Shown here: positions 5,893-10,759 of the stretch, piece by piece | Numbering within the stretch: position 1 is the stretch's first letter | Layout of the letters: every line of letters starts with the position of its first letter | Assembly: GCA_002367635.1 (NCBI GenBank) | Contig: DFDI01000020.1 | Location: 38,971-49,729 of the forward strand | DNA length: 10,759 nucleotides | Direction of reading: 5' to 3' | Origin: Betaproteobacteria bacterium UBA3031 | GTDB taxonomy: Bacteria > Pseudomonadota > Gammaproteobacteria > Burkholderiales > Eutrophovitaceae | Position numbers and translations under genes: made by a program | Notes under the pieces: generated by a model | Databases searched by the model: none | The model's input: the letters and a program-made list of their open reading frames with translations, nothing else | Told to the model about the DNA's origin: nothing

Positions 5893-7080
5893 ATGAATAA
5901 ACCATCTTATTATCTAGTTGGCGGAGCGGTCAGGGATGATTTGCTGGGAATCACAGTCACTGACCGCGACTTTGTGGTTGTGGGCTCCAGTGTCGAGGAA
6001 ATGATCGCACAAGGTTTCATTCCAGTCGGTCGAGACTTTCCAGTATTTCTGCATCCTCGCACGAAAGAAGAATATGCTCTTGCACGCACTGAGCGAAAAG
6101 CGGGCCGAGGTCATCAAGGCTTTACCTTCCATGCAGAACCCTCAGTAACCTTAGAGGAAGACCTAGAGAGACGAGATCTAACGATTAATGCAATCGCAAA
6201 ATCCATTGAAGGTGAACTGATCGATCCATTTAACGGAATTTCCGATCTAAACAAAAAAGTACTCAGGCATGTCAGCGAGGCCTTTGTTGAGGATCCACTG
6301 CGAGTCCTCAGAGTATGTCGATTCACGTCTAAACTTGATTTCGATATTCACCCGAAGACACTTAGCCTCATGGCCAATATTGTCAATTCGGGCGAACTCG
6401 CACATTTAAGTCCCGAACGAATTTGGATTGAGATTATTAAAGGGCTTATGGCGAAGACCCCCTCTCGAATGATCTATAGCTTGGCAAGCTGCGGGGCTTT
6501 AAATGCAATCAGCGATACACTCTCGCGCGGCATGCTTAACTCTGACAATAAAGAAATTATTTTCAAAGCTCTCGACCTTGCCGCAACAAATCAAGCGCCC
6601 ATTGAAACCAGGGTGGCAATATTTTCGTTACTGACCGAACACGACATCACCGCAATTATCAGAAACAAAAAACCTAACGTTGTTCCCCGTAATGTCGAAC
6701 ATGCAAAAGAATTATTGACCCAACTCAGGGCCTCTAAGGATCAATACCGAACATCGGTCCTACTCTTAAGTCATCTTGCTTCAATCTCTCAAGCGGCAGA
6801 ACTATCTAATGAAAATATGCTCGACCTTGTGATGCACCTTGACGGGTTAAGAAACCCAGAACGTTTTAAAAATATTTTAGGCGCCGTAAAAATTATTGGT
6901 CAGGTCCTTTCCGAAGAGATGTCTCCACAGCACTTAACAAGTCTTACGGCAGCATTAGAAATATTGAAATCACTCAAGCATGATGACTTGGCGAATAAAG
7001 AGAATACACGGACCATCAATCAACGCGTAAGAGATGCGCGCATTACTGCTCTGAAGCAAGCGTTTCCCAAGCGAAAATGA
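5893..7080 (+). CDS. cca: CCA-adding tRNA nucleotidyltransferase, with degenerate HD domain
   Basis: Cca adds or repairs the 3' CCA of tRNAs without a template, using CTP and ATP. The 395-residue class II enzyme closely follows E. coli Cca through the head and neck: LVGGAVRDDLLG (8-19), metal-binding D24 and D26 (DRDFVVVGS), GRDFPVFLHP (46-55), EEYALARTERK (59-69), ERRDLTINA (92-100), EDPLRVLRVCRF (133-144) and ERIWIE (175-180). E. coli Cca carries a C-terminal HD domain (H255 D256) with phosphatase and phosphodiesterase activities. Here the matching segment reads ETRVAIFSLL, placing L246-L247 where HD should be, and the preceding histidine is also absent, so that activity is probably lost. 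AAGG at 5881-5884 lies 8 nt before ATG 5893. It is convergent with the DUF2905 gene after a 24-bp gap that holds nothing I can identify. Confidence 0.95.
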   Translation: MNKPSYYLVGGAVRDDLLGITVTDRDFVVVGSSVEEMIAQGFIPVGRDFPVFLHPRTKEEYALARTERKAGRGHQGFTFHAEPSVTLEEDLERRDLTINAIAKSIEGELIDPFNGISDLNKKVLRHVSEAFVEDPLRVLRVCRFTSKLDFDIHPKTLSLMANIVNSGELAHLSPERIWIEIIKGLMAKTPSRMIYSLASCGALNAISDTLSRGMLNSDNKEIIFKALDLAATNQAPIETRVAIFSLLTEHDITAIIRNKKPNVVPRNVEHAKELLTQLRASKDQYRTSVLLLSHLASISQAAELSNENMLDLVMHLDGLRNPERFKNILGAVKIIGQVLSEEMSPQHLTSLTAALEILKSLKHDDLANKENTRTINQRVRDARITALKQAFPKRK

Positions 7081-7104
7081 TGGCGAATAAAACCCATTAC
7101 GACA

Positions 7105-7317
7105 TCAACGAATACTCCAATATAAGCAAGTCGCAATACAACTAAACAATATCGTCGAGCCAAACGGCAAATACAGCTTCCGCCCAAACACATGCACCGT
7201 TATATCGCCGGGCATCATCTCCCGACCAACCAATTTTCCCAGTACTTTAAGAAAAATAGGCTTGGTGTATGCGACTAAACCTACGACGAGCACCATCGTC
7301 AGAATCCACTTAACCAA
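7105..7317 (-). CDS. DUF2905 family small membrane protein
   Basis: A 70-residue protein matching the DUF2905 family, whose function is unknown. Seen: a hydrophobic segment at about 4-17 (WILTMVLVVGLVAY), a central polar part with MPGDITVHVFGR (35-46), the PFGST motif (51-55), and a second hydrophobic segment to about 67. It is therefore expected in the inner membrane with both helices. The start is TTG at 7317-7315. It aligns with the usual family start (MVKWIL) and an in-frame stop lies shortly upstream. GAAGAGG precedes the TTG by about 12 nt, a long spacing; an ATG seven codons in is the alternative. It is convergent with cca and divergent from the glutathione transferase gene. Confidence 0.82.
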   Translation of the reverse strand: MVKWILTMVLVVGLVAYTKPIFLKVLGKLVGREMMPGDITVHVFGRKLYLPFGSTILFSCIATCLYWSIR

Positions 7318-7347
7318 GGACTTTAGTAACCTCTTCGTTTAAACTGC

Positions 7348-7376
7348 TTGAAAATAACTCACATGATGACTGTCAT
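7348..7376 (+). promoter_or_regulatory. Candidate promoter of the GST-CWC gene pair
   Basis: TTGAAA (7348-7353, five of six to consensus up to position 4 and at 6) and TGTCAT (7371-7376, four of six) are 17 bp apart. The -10 element falls inside the inverted repeat at 7363-7379, as expected for a repressible promoter. The -10 is poor, so the exact start is uncertain. Confidence 0.3.
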
Positions 7377-7379
7377 CAT
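7363..7379. promoter_or_regulatory. 17-bp perfect inverted repeat, candidate operator
   Basis: ATGATGACTGTCATCAT has perfect 8-bp arms around a single central T, in the 88-bp gap between the divergent DUF2905 and GST genes. Length and symmetry suit a dimeric helix-turn-helix regulator. It lies 26 nt before the GST start codon and overlaps the best-guess -10 box. No regulator gene is in the window, and I do not match the site to a named family. Confidence 0.45.
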
Positions 7380-7405
7380 ACAACTACATAGCATAGGGGG
7401 TTACA

Positions 7406-8029
7406 TTGATAGATTTATATACATGGGGAACGCCGAACGGCAGAAAAGTCTCGATCATGCTGGAGGAGTTAGCCACGGACTACCGAACCATCAGCGTCAA
7501 CATCGGCAAAGACGAGCAATTCACGCAGGACTTCCTCTCGATCAGCCCCAACAATAAAATTCCAGCGATTGTCGACCACGATACGGATAGTGGATCTCCT
7601 CTAAAGCTCTTTGAATCAGGTGCTATTTTGATTTATCTTGCGGAGAAGTTTCAGCGGTTTTTGCCAATCTCAGGCCCTACGCGACATACCACCATTCAGT
7701 GGCTCATGTTCCAAATGGCGGGGGCAGGGCCAATATTTGGACAAGTTCATCATTTCCTTCGGGCAGCCCCCGAACCAGTTCCCTATGCCATCGACCGTTA
7801 TCAAAAAGAGACCGCACGGCTATATGGCGTACTTGATAGTCACTTGTCTAACAATGAGTTTTTTTCCGTAGACTACTCGATAGCCGATATCGCCACATAT
7901 CCTTGGGTGGCTCGACATGAATGGCATAAAATCGAATTAACCAATTACCCCAGCGTTTTGCGTTGGTACGAGACTATCGGAGATAGAGAGGCCGTCAAAA
8001 AGGGCATGACCGTTCCATTTGTAAACTAA
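7406..8029 (+). CDS. yfcG: Nu-class glutathione S-transferase / disulfide reductase, YfcG-like
   Basis: A 207-residue cytosolic glutathione transferase that follows E. coli YfcG almost from end to end. The thioredoxin-fold N-terminal domain has MIDLYTWGTPNGRK (1-14) with T9 and N11, which in Nu-class enzymes bind glutathione in place of a catalytic cysteine. It continues with ISPNNKIPAIVDH (46-58) and the glutathione-binding FESGAILIYLAEK (69-81). The helical C-terminal domain contains GPIFGQVHHF, PYAIDRYQKE and YSIADIATYPWV. YfcG has strong disulfide-bond reductase activity with glutathione and weak transferase activity; the same is inferred here. The start is TTG 7406, with AGGGGG (7395-7400) 5 nt upstream, and it matches the YfcG N-terminus. 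The CWC gene follows after 13 nt, so the pair is probably cotranscribed. Confidence 0.92.
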   Translation: MIDLYTWGTPNGRKVSIMLEELATDYRTISVNIGKDEQFTQDFLSISPNNKIPAIVDHDTDSGSPLKLFESGAILIYLAEKFQRFLPISGPTRHTTIQWLMFQMAGAGPIFGQVHHFLRAAPEPVPYAIDRYQKETARLYGVLDSHLSNNEFFSVDYSIADIATYPWVARHEWHKIELTNYPSVLRWYETIGDREAVKKGMTVPFVN

Positions 8030-8042
8030 ACAACCCGAGGCA

Positions 8043-8231
8043 ATGACTACGAACGTGTGTGAGCGGTGCGATGCTGAATTCAGCTGTGGAATGCGCGATA
8101 CTCAACCGTGCTGGTGCTCAACTGACTTCCCAAACATCTTATATGGGAATCTTGGTGACACCTGTTTCTGCCCTAGCTGCGTTGGCGGAGCGATCGATTC
8201 AAAAAAAAATACATCAGAGAACCGATTTTAG
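8043..8231 (+). CDS. Cysteine-rich CWC family protein
   Basis: A 62-residue protein with eight cysteines (6, 9, 15, 23, 25, 41, 43, 46) in the order CxxC, CG, PCWC, CFCPSC, which is the cysteine-rich CWC family. The spacing suggests one or two zinc or other metal sites; the cellular role is unknown. The last 16 residues lack cysteine and include a stretch coded by nine A residues (8201-8209). Start ATG 8043 follows GAGG by only 2 nt, which is short; a GTG at 8055 just before the first cysteine is the alternative. The 3' end overlaps the convergent sucD by 18 bp. Its place directly after a glutathione transferase hints at thiol or metal homeostasis, but that is inference. Confidence 0.85.
   Translation: MTTNVCERCDAEFSCGMRDTQPCWCSTDFPNILYGNLGDTCFCPSCVGGAIDSKKNTSENRF
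8201..8226 (-). terminator. Candidate intrinsic terminator of sucCD inside the CWC gene
   Basis: On the minus strand a short stem ATCGG-TTCT-CTGAT (8213-8226, five pairs with one G-U) covers the sucD stop codon. It is followed after 3 nt by nine T residues (8209-8201). Position and U tract fit an intrinsic terminator for sucCD, but the stem is weak. The same bases encode the C-terminus of the CWC protein on the other strand. Confidence 0.4.
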
Positions 8232-9095
8232 AAGCGAACCCATTTTAGATGGGTCCCGAGTGACTGAAATGCCGCTGGCATCCATGATTCTAAGCTTTTC
8301 ATCAGCGGTTCCCTGACCACCCGAAATGATGGCTCCCGCATGTCCCATTCTTTTCCCAGGAGGCGCGGTAACTCCAGCTATAAACCCCACTACTGGCTTT
8401 GACATATGCTCCTTAACCCAAACCGCAGCGGCCTCTTCATCGGTGCCGCCAATTTCACCGATCATCACAACGGCATCAGTTTCTGGGTCTTCATTAAATA
8501 GTTTTAACACATCAATGTGTTTGAGCCCGTTAACAGGGTCACCGCCAATACCGACAGCGGTACTTTGCCCAAGACCCAACTCAGTTAATTGAGCAACGGC
8601 TTCATACGTCAAAGTCCCAGATCGAGACACCACACCGATACGGCCTTTTCTATGGATATGTCCCGGCATAATCCCAATTTTTAATTCATCAGGCGTGATC
8701 ACACCTGGGCAATTTGGCCCAAGCAACAATGTACGACTCTTCATATTGCGCATGCTAGAACGAAGTTCGATCATGTCTTTAACCGGAATTCCCTCCGTAA
8801 TACAAATCACCAACTCAAGCTCCGCCTCTACTGCCTCCAATATTGCCGCAGCCGCGCCGGCCGGAGGGACATAAATCACAGATACCGTTGCCCCGGTTTG
8901 CTGTTTCGCCTCGACTACCGTCCCATAAATCGGGATTCCTTCAAAATCCTGCCCGGCCTTTTTGGGATTCACACCAGCGACGTAACAAGATTGACCATTT
9001 GCGTAATCCCGACTGGTTTGAGTATGGAACTGACCTGTTTTCCCCGTGATACCTTGAGTGATAACTCGCGTATTTTTATTTATTAAGATCGACAT
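8214..9095 (-). CDS. sucD: Succinyl-CoA synthetase (succinate-CoA ligase) alpha subunit
   Basis: SucD carries the CoA-binding domain and the phosphorylated histidine of succinyl-CoA synthetase, which converts succinyl-CoA to succinate with ATP or GTP formation in the TCA cycle. The 293-residue protein has the CoA-binding Rossmann region (GITGKTGQFH, 15-24; VNPKKAG, 42-48), GPNCPGVI (126-133), SRSGTLTYEA (157-166), VGIGGDPV (181-188), IGEIGG (212-217), and MGHAGAI (250-256) with active-site H252. The ATG at 9095 starts 1 nt after the sucC stop, so translation is coupled; GAGG within the sucC end lies 11 nt upstream. An upstream ATG at 9140 inside sucC is rejected because MSILINKNT is the family start. 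The stretch before TLLLGPNCPG is a few residues shorter than in some betaproteobacteria. Confidence 0.98.
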   Translation of the reverse strand: MSILINKNTRVITQGITGKTGQFHTQTSRDYANGQSCYVAGVNPKKAGQDFEGIPIYGTVVEAKQQTGATVSVIYVPPAGAAAAILEAVEAELELVICITEGIPVKDMIELRSSMRNMKSRTLLLGPNCPGVITPDELKIGIMPGHIHRKGRIGVVSRSGTLTYEAVAQLTELGLGQSTAVGIGGDPVNGLKHIDVLKLFNEDPETDAVVMIGEIGGTDEEAAAVWVKEHMSKPVVGFIAGVTAPPGKRMGHAGAIISGGQGTADEKLRIMDASGISVTRDPSKMGSLLKSVL

Positions 9096-9096
9096 C

Positions 9097-10266
9097 TTAT
9101 TGACCACCTCGCGCTGCTTCGACGACCTGCTGAGCAGCATCAGCCATGGTGTCAGATGAAATAATTGGCAAACCAGACTCTCTTAAAATCTGTTTGCCCA
9201 AGTCTTCATTAGTCCCCTTCATGCGAACCACTAAAGGTACAGTAAGATCAACCTGCTTCGCAGCCTCGACCACACCGGTCGCAATGACATCGCATCGCAT
9301 AATGCCACCAAAAATATTTACTAAAATGGCTTTTAGATTTGGGTTAGACAACATAATTTTAAACGCCTCGGTAACTTTCTCGGTCGTGGCACCACCACCC
9401 ACATCTAAAAAGTTCGCGGGCTCACCACCAAACAATTTAATGACGTCCATAGTCGCCATAGCCAAGCCTGCGCCGTTGACGAGGCATCCGATGTCTCCAT
9501 CTAGAGAGATGTAAGACAAATCAAATTTTGACGCCTCTATTTCAGCGGGGTCCTCCTCATCGAAATCCCGCATATCGAGAATCTTAGGCTGCCTGAATAA
9601 TGCATTAGTGTCGAAATTCATTTTGGCATCAAGCGCCAATATGTCACCATCAACCGTAAGAATCATAGGATTGATTTCTGCTAACGAGGCGTCAGTATCA
9701 ACAAATGCTTGGTATAGCCCCTCAAATAGATCAGCCCCTTTTTCTAGAGCCTGCTGAGGCAGCCCAATCTTTTCATTCAATTGAATTGAAGCAATACGAT
9801 CAAGTCCCTGCTTAGGGTCAATAAAAATTTTATGAATTTTTTCAGGCGTAGACGCAGCGACTTCCTCAATGTCCATACCTCCCTCCGAGGAGGCCATAAG
9901 GCATATAGTTTGAGTCGAACGGTCAACAACCATGCCGACATATAGTTCTTTTTCGATAGCCGCGCCCTCCTCAACCATGAGGCGTTTAACTAACTGACCA
10001 GCCGAGCCAGTTTGATGCGTCACTAACTGCATTCCAAGGATATTTGAAGAGACCGCCTTCACTTCGTCAAAAGACTTTACAACTTTGACGCCACCACCCT
10101 TACCACGACCACCAGCGTGAATTTGTGCTTTCACAACCCAGACATTTCCACCCAATTTGCGGGCGGCCTCCTCGGCCTCCTCAACCGAGAAACATGGAAC
10201 TCCTTTTGGGGTTTTAACGCCATAGGCACGTAAGATTTCTTTCGCTTGATATTCATGGATTTTCAT
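9097..10266 (-). CDS. sucC: Succinyl-CoA synthetase (ADP-forming) beta subunit
   Basis: SucC is the nucleotide- and succinate-binding partner of SucD in the alpha2-beta2 enzyme. The 389 residues match the family (388 in E. coli). The ATP-grasp domain shows MKIHEYQAKE at the start, K46, the glycine-rich loop AGGRGKGGG (51-59), KELYVGMVVDR (106-116), and Mg-binding AEINP (196-200) and ALDAK (211-215). The C-terminal domain has LVNGAGLAMATMD (262-274), LFGGEPANFLDVGGGA (278-293) and the GGIMRCDVIATG block (320-331). No strong Shine-Dalgarno sequence precedes ATG 10266. The exported coiled-coil gene lies 36 nt upstream on the same strand, with no convincing terminator between, so sucCD may be read from a promoter beyond the window. 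No other TCA-cycle genes are adjacent. Confidence 0.98.
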   Translation of the reverse strand: MKIHEYQAKEILRAYGVKTPKGVPCFSVEEAEEAARKLGGNVWVVKAQIHAGGRGKGGGVKVVKSFDEVKAVSSNILGMQLVTHQTGSAGQLVKRLMVEEGAAIEKELYVGMVVDRSTQTICLMASSEGGMDIEEVAASTPEKIHKIFIDPKQGLDRIASIQLNEKIGLPQQALEKGADLFEGLYQAFVDTDASLAEINPMILTVDGDILALDAKMNFDTNALFRQPKILDMRDFDEEDPAEIEASKFDLSYISLDGDIGCLVNGAGLAMATMDVIKLFGGEPANFLDVGGGATTEKVTEAFKIMLSNPNLKAILVNIFGGIMRCDVIATGVVEAAKQVDLTVPLVVRMKGTNEDLGKQILRESGLPIISSDTMADAAQQVVEAARGGQ

Positions 10267-10302
10267 ACGAATTTACACCAGATTTTCAGACTAATTGTGG
10301 AG

Positions 10303-10665
10303 CTAACGAAGTTCTTTGCTGTGAATTTCTTTGAGCCTTTTTGCTTCCTCTGCCCAAATTTTTTGTAGATTTTCATATTCCTTCTCTAGGCTGAGAACTT
10401 GGGCCTCAGCTTCATCAAGCTTCGCTTGAGCAGCTTTCAAATTTGTGGTGAGGTCAGCCACTACTCCACGTCTTTTCTGAGCCTCTTCAATAGCAGCGTC
10501 GTATGGTCTTTTCTTCTCTTCCATCTGCTTGCGAGCATGGACAGTGCGGATCTGCGCGTCCTCAAAAGTCATCTCAGCGGCAACTACGTCTAAGGTTGCT
10601 AGCGCACAGAGAGAAAATCCTACAAGCCACCCCAATCGGTTCTTCGTATTGCTTCCAATCAGCAT
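10303..10665 (-). CDS. Small exported coiled-coil protein of unknown function
   Basis: A 120-residue protein I do not recognise as a named family. Residues 1-30 look like a Sec signal peptide: K8 and R10, a hydrophobic core about 11-25, and a VAA-E cleavage site after A30. No lipobox surrounds C20. The mature part, about 90 residues, is rich in E, K, A and Q with heptad-like spacing from about 40 to 115, so it should be a long periplasmic coiled coil. I chose ATG 10665 because GGGAGG (10671-10676) lies 5 nt upstream; a longer reading from 10707 would run into the tRNA. It sits between tRNA-Thr and sucCD, 36 nt from sucC. The function is open; this could be a YbgF- or OmpH-like helper by shape only. 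Confidence 0.75.
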   Translation of the reverse strand: MLIGSNTKNRLGWLVGFSLCALATLDVVAAEMTFEDAQIRTVHARKQMEEKKRPYDAAIEEAQKRRGVVADLTTNLKAAQAKLDEAEAQVLSLEKEYENLQKIWAEEAKRLKEIHSKELR

Positions 10666-10693
10666 TACAACCTCCCGGTGATGTTCAAAACTA

Positions 10694-10759
<66 letters not shown>

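Noticed and set aside
6640..6645. His-Asp pair in Cca at residues 250-251 as the HD motif
   Set aside because: It is shifted four residues from the aligned HD position and is followed by ITAI, not the LGKG of working HD domains.
8238..8254. Perfect hairpin ACCCAT-TTTAG-ATGGGT near the sucD end
   Set aside because: It lies within the SucD coding sequence and about 28 nt before the T9 tract, too far to form an intrinsic terminator with it.
9095..9140. Longer SucD starting inside sucC
   Set aside because: The extra 15 residues have no family counterpart, while MSILINKNT at 9095 is the standard start and is coupled to the sucC stop.
9146..9514. 122-codon plus-strand ORF over sucC
   Set aside because: It is antisense to the highly conserved SucC C-terminal domain and has no recognisable motifs.
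10303..10665. Lipoprotein call based on C20
   Set aside because: The residues before C20 (GFSL) do not form a lipobox, and a signal peptidase I site after A30 fits better.

Overview
The window is ordinary chromosomal housekeeping DNA from a proteobacterium, most likely a betaproteobacterium with a moderate, slightly AT-leaning base composition. SucD is the best lineage marker: its opening residues (MSILINKNTRVITQGITGKT) and its internal GVNPKKAG and GHIHRKGRIGVVSRSGTLTY stretches are of the betaproteobacterial type. The fused AAK-GNAT ArgA next to yggX, an NDUFA9-like gene next to cca, and a tRNA with encoded CCA fit the same group. There is no mobile element, prophage, CRISPR array or recognisable defence system. 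The longest gene-free stretch is about 120 bp, so no interval over 300 bp lacks a gene.

Layout. (a) 112-3332, plus strand, a compact probable operon: rsmE (16S rRNA m3U1498 methyltransferase), an HSD10-type 3-hydroxyacyl-CoA dehydrogenase, argA (N-acetylglutamate synthase) and yggX (Fe(2+)-trafficking/oxidative protection). (b) 3379-4833, minus strand: rpiA then phoU, with a promoter and a candidate Pho box in the 90-bp gap before phoU. (c) 4957-7080, plus strand: an NDUFA9-like NAD(P)-binding protein and cca, divergent from rpiA across a 120-bp gap holding a 12-bp perfect palindrome. (d) 7105-7317, minus strand: a small DUF2905 membrane protein. It is divergent from (e) 7406-8231, plus strand: a Nu-class (YfcG-like) glutathione transferase and a cysteine-rich CWC protein. 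A 17-bp perfect inverted repeat lies in the shared promoter gap, and both flanking genes start with TTG. (f) 10759-8214, minus strand: tRNA-Thr(UGU), cut by the window edge, then a small exported coiled-coil protein, sucC and sucD. The sucD 3' end overlaps the CWC gene tail-to-tail.

Functional links: sucCD and the HSD10-like dehydrogenase belong to central and acyl-CoA metabolism, RpiA to the pentose phosphate pathway, and RsmE, Cca and tRNA-Thr to translation. PhoU handles phosphate signalling. YggX, the GST and possibly the CWC protein suggest thiol, iron and redox upkeep. The main points for a second look are the possible Pho box before an unlinked phoU, the two palindromic operators, a Cca whose HD-domain metal residues appear lost, the sucD/CWC overlap with an embedded terminator, the exported coiled-coil protein before sucCD, and an HSD10 homologue next to a SPOUT methyltransferase. 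None of these amounts to a demonstrated new system.
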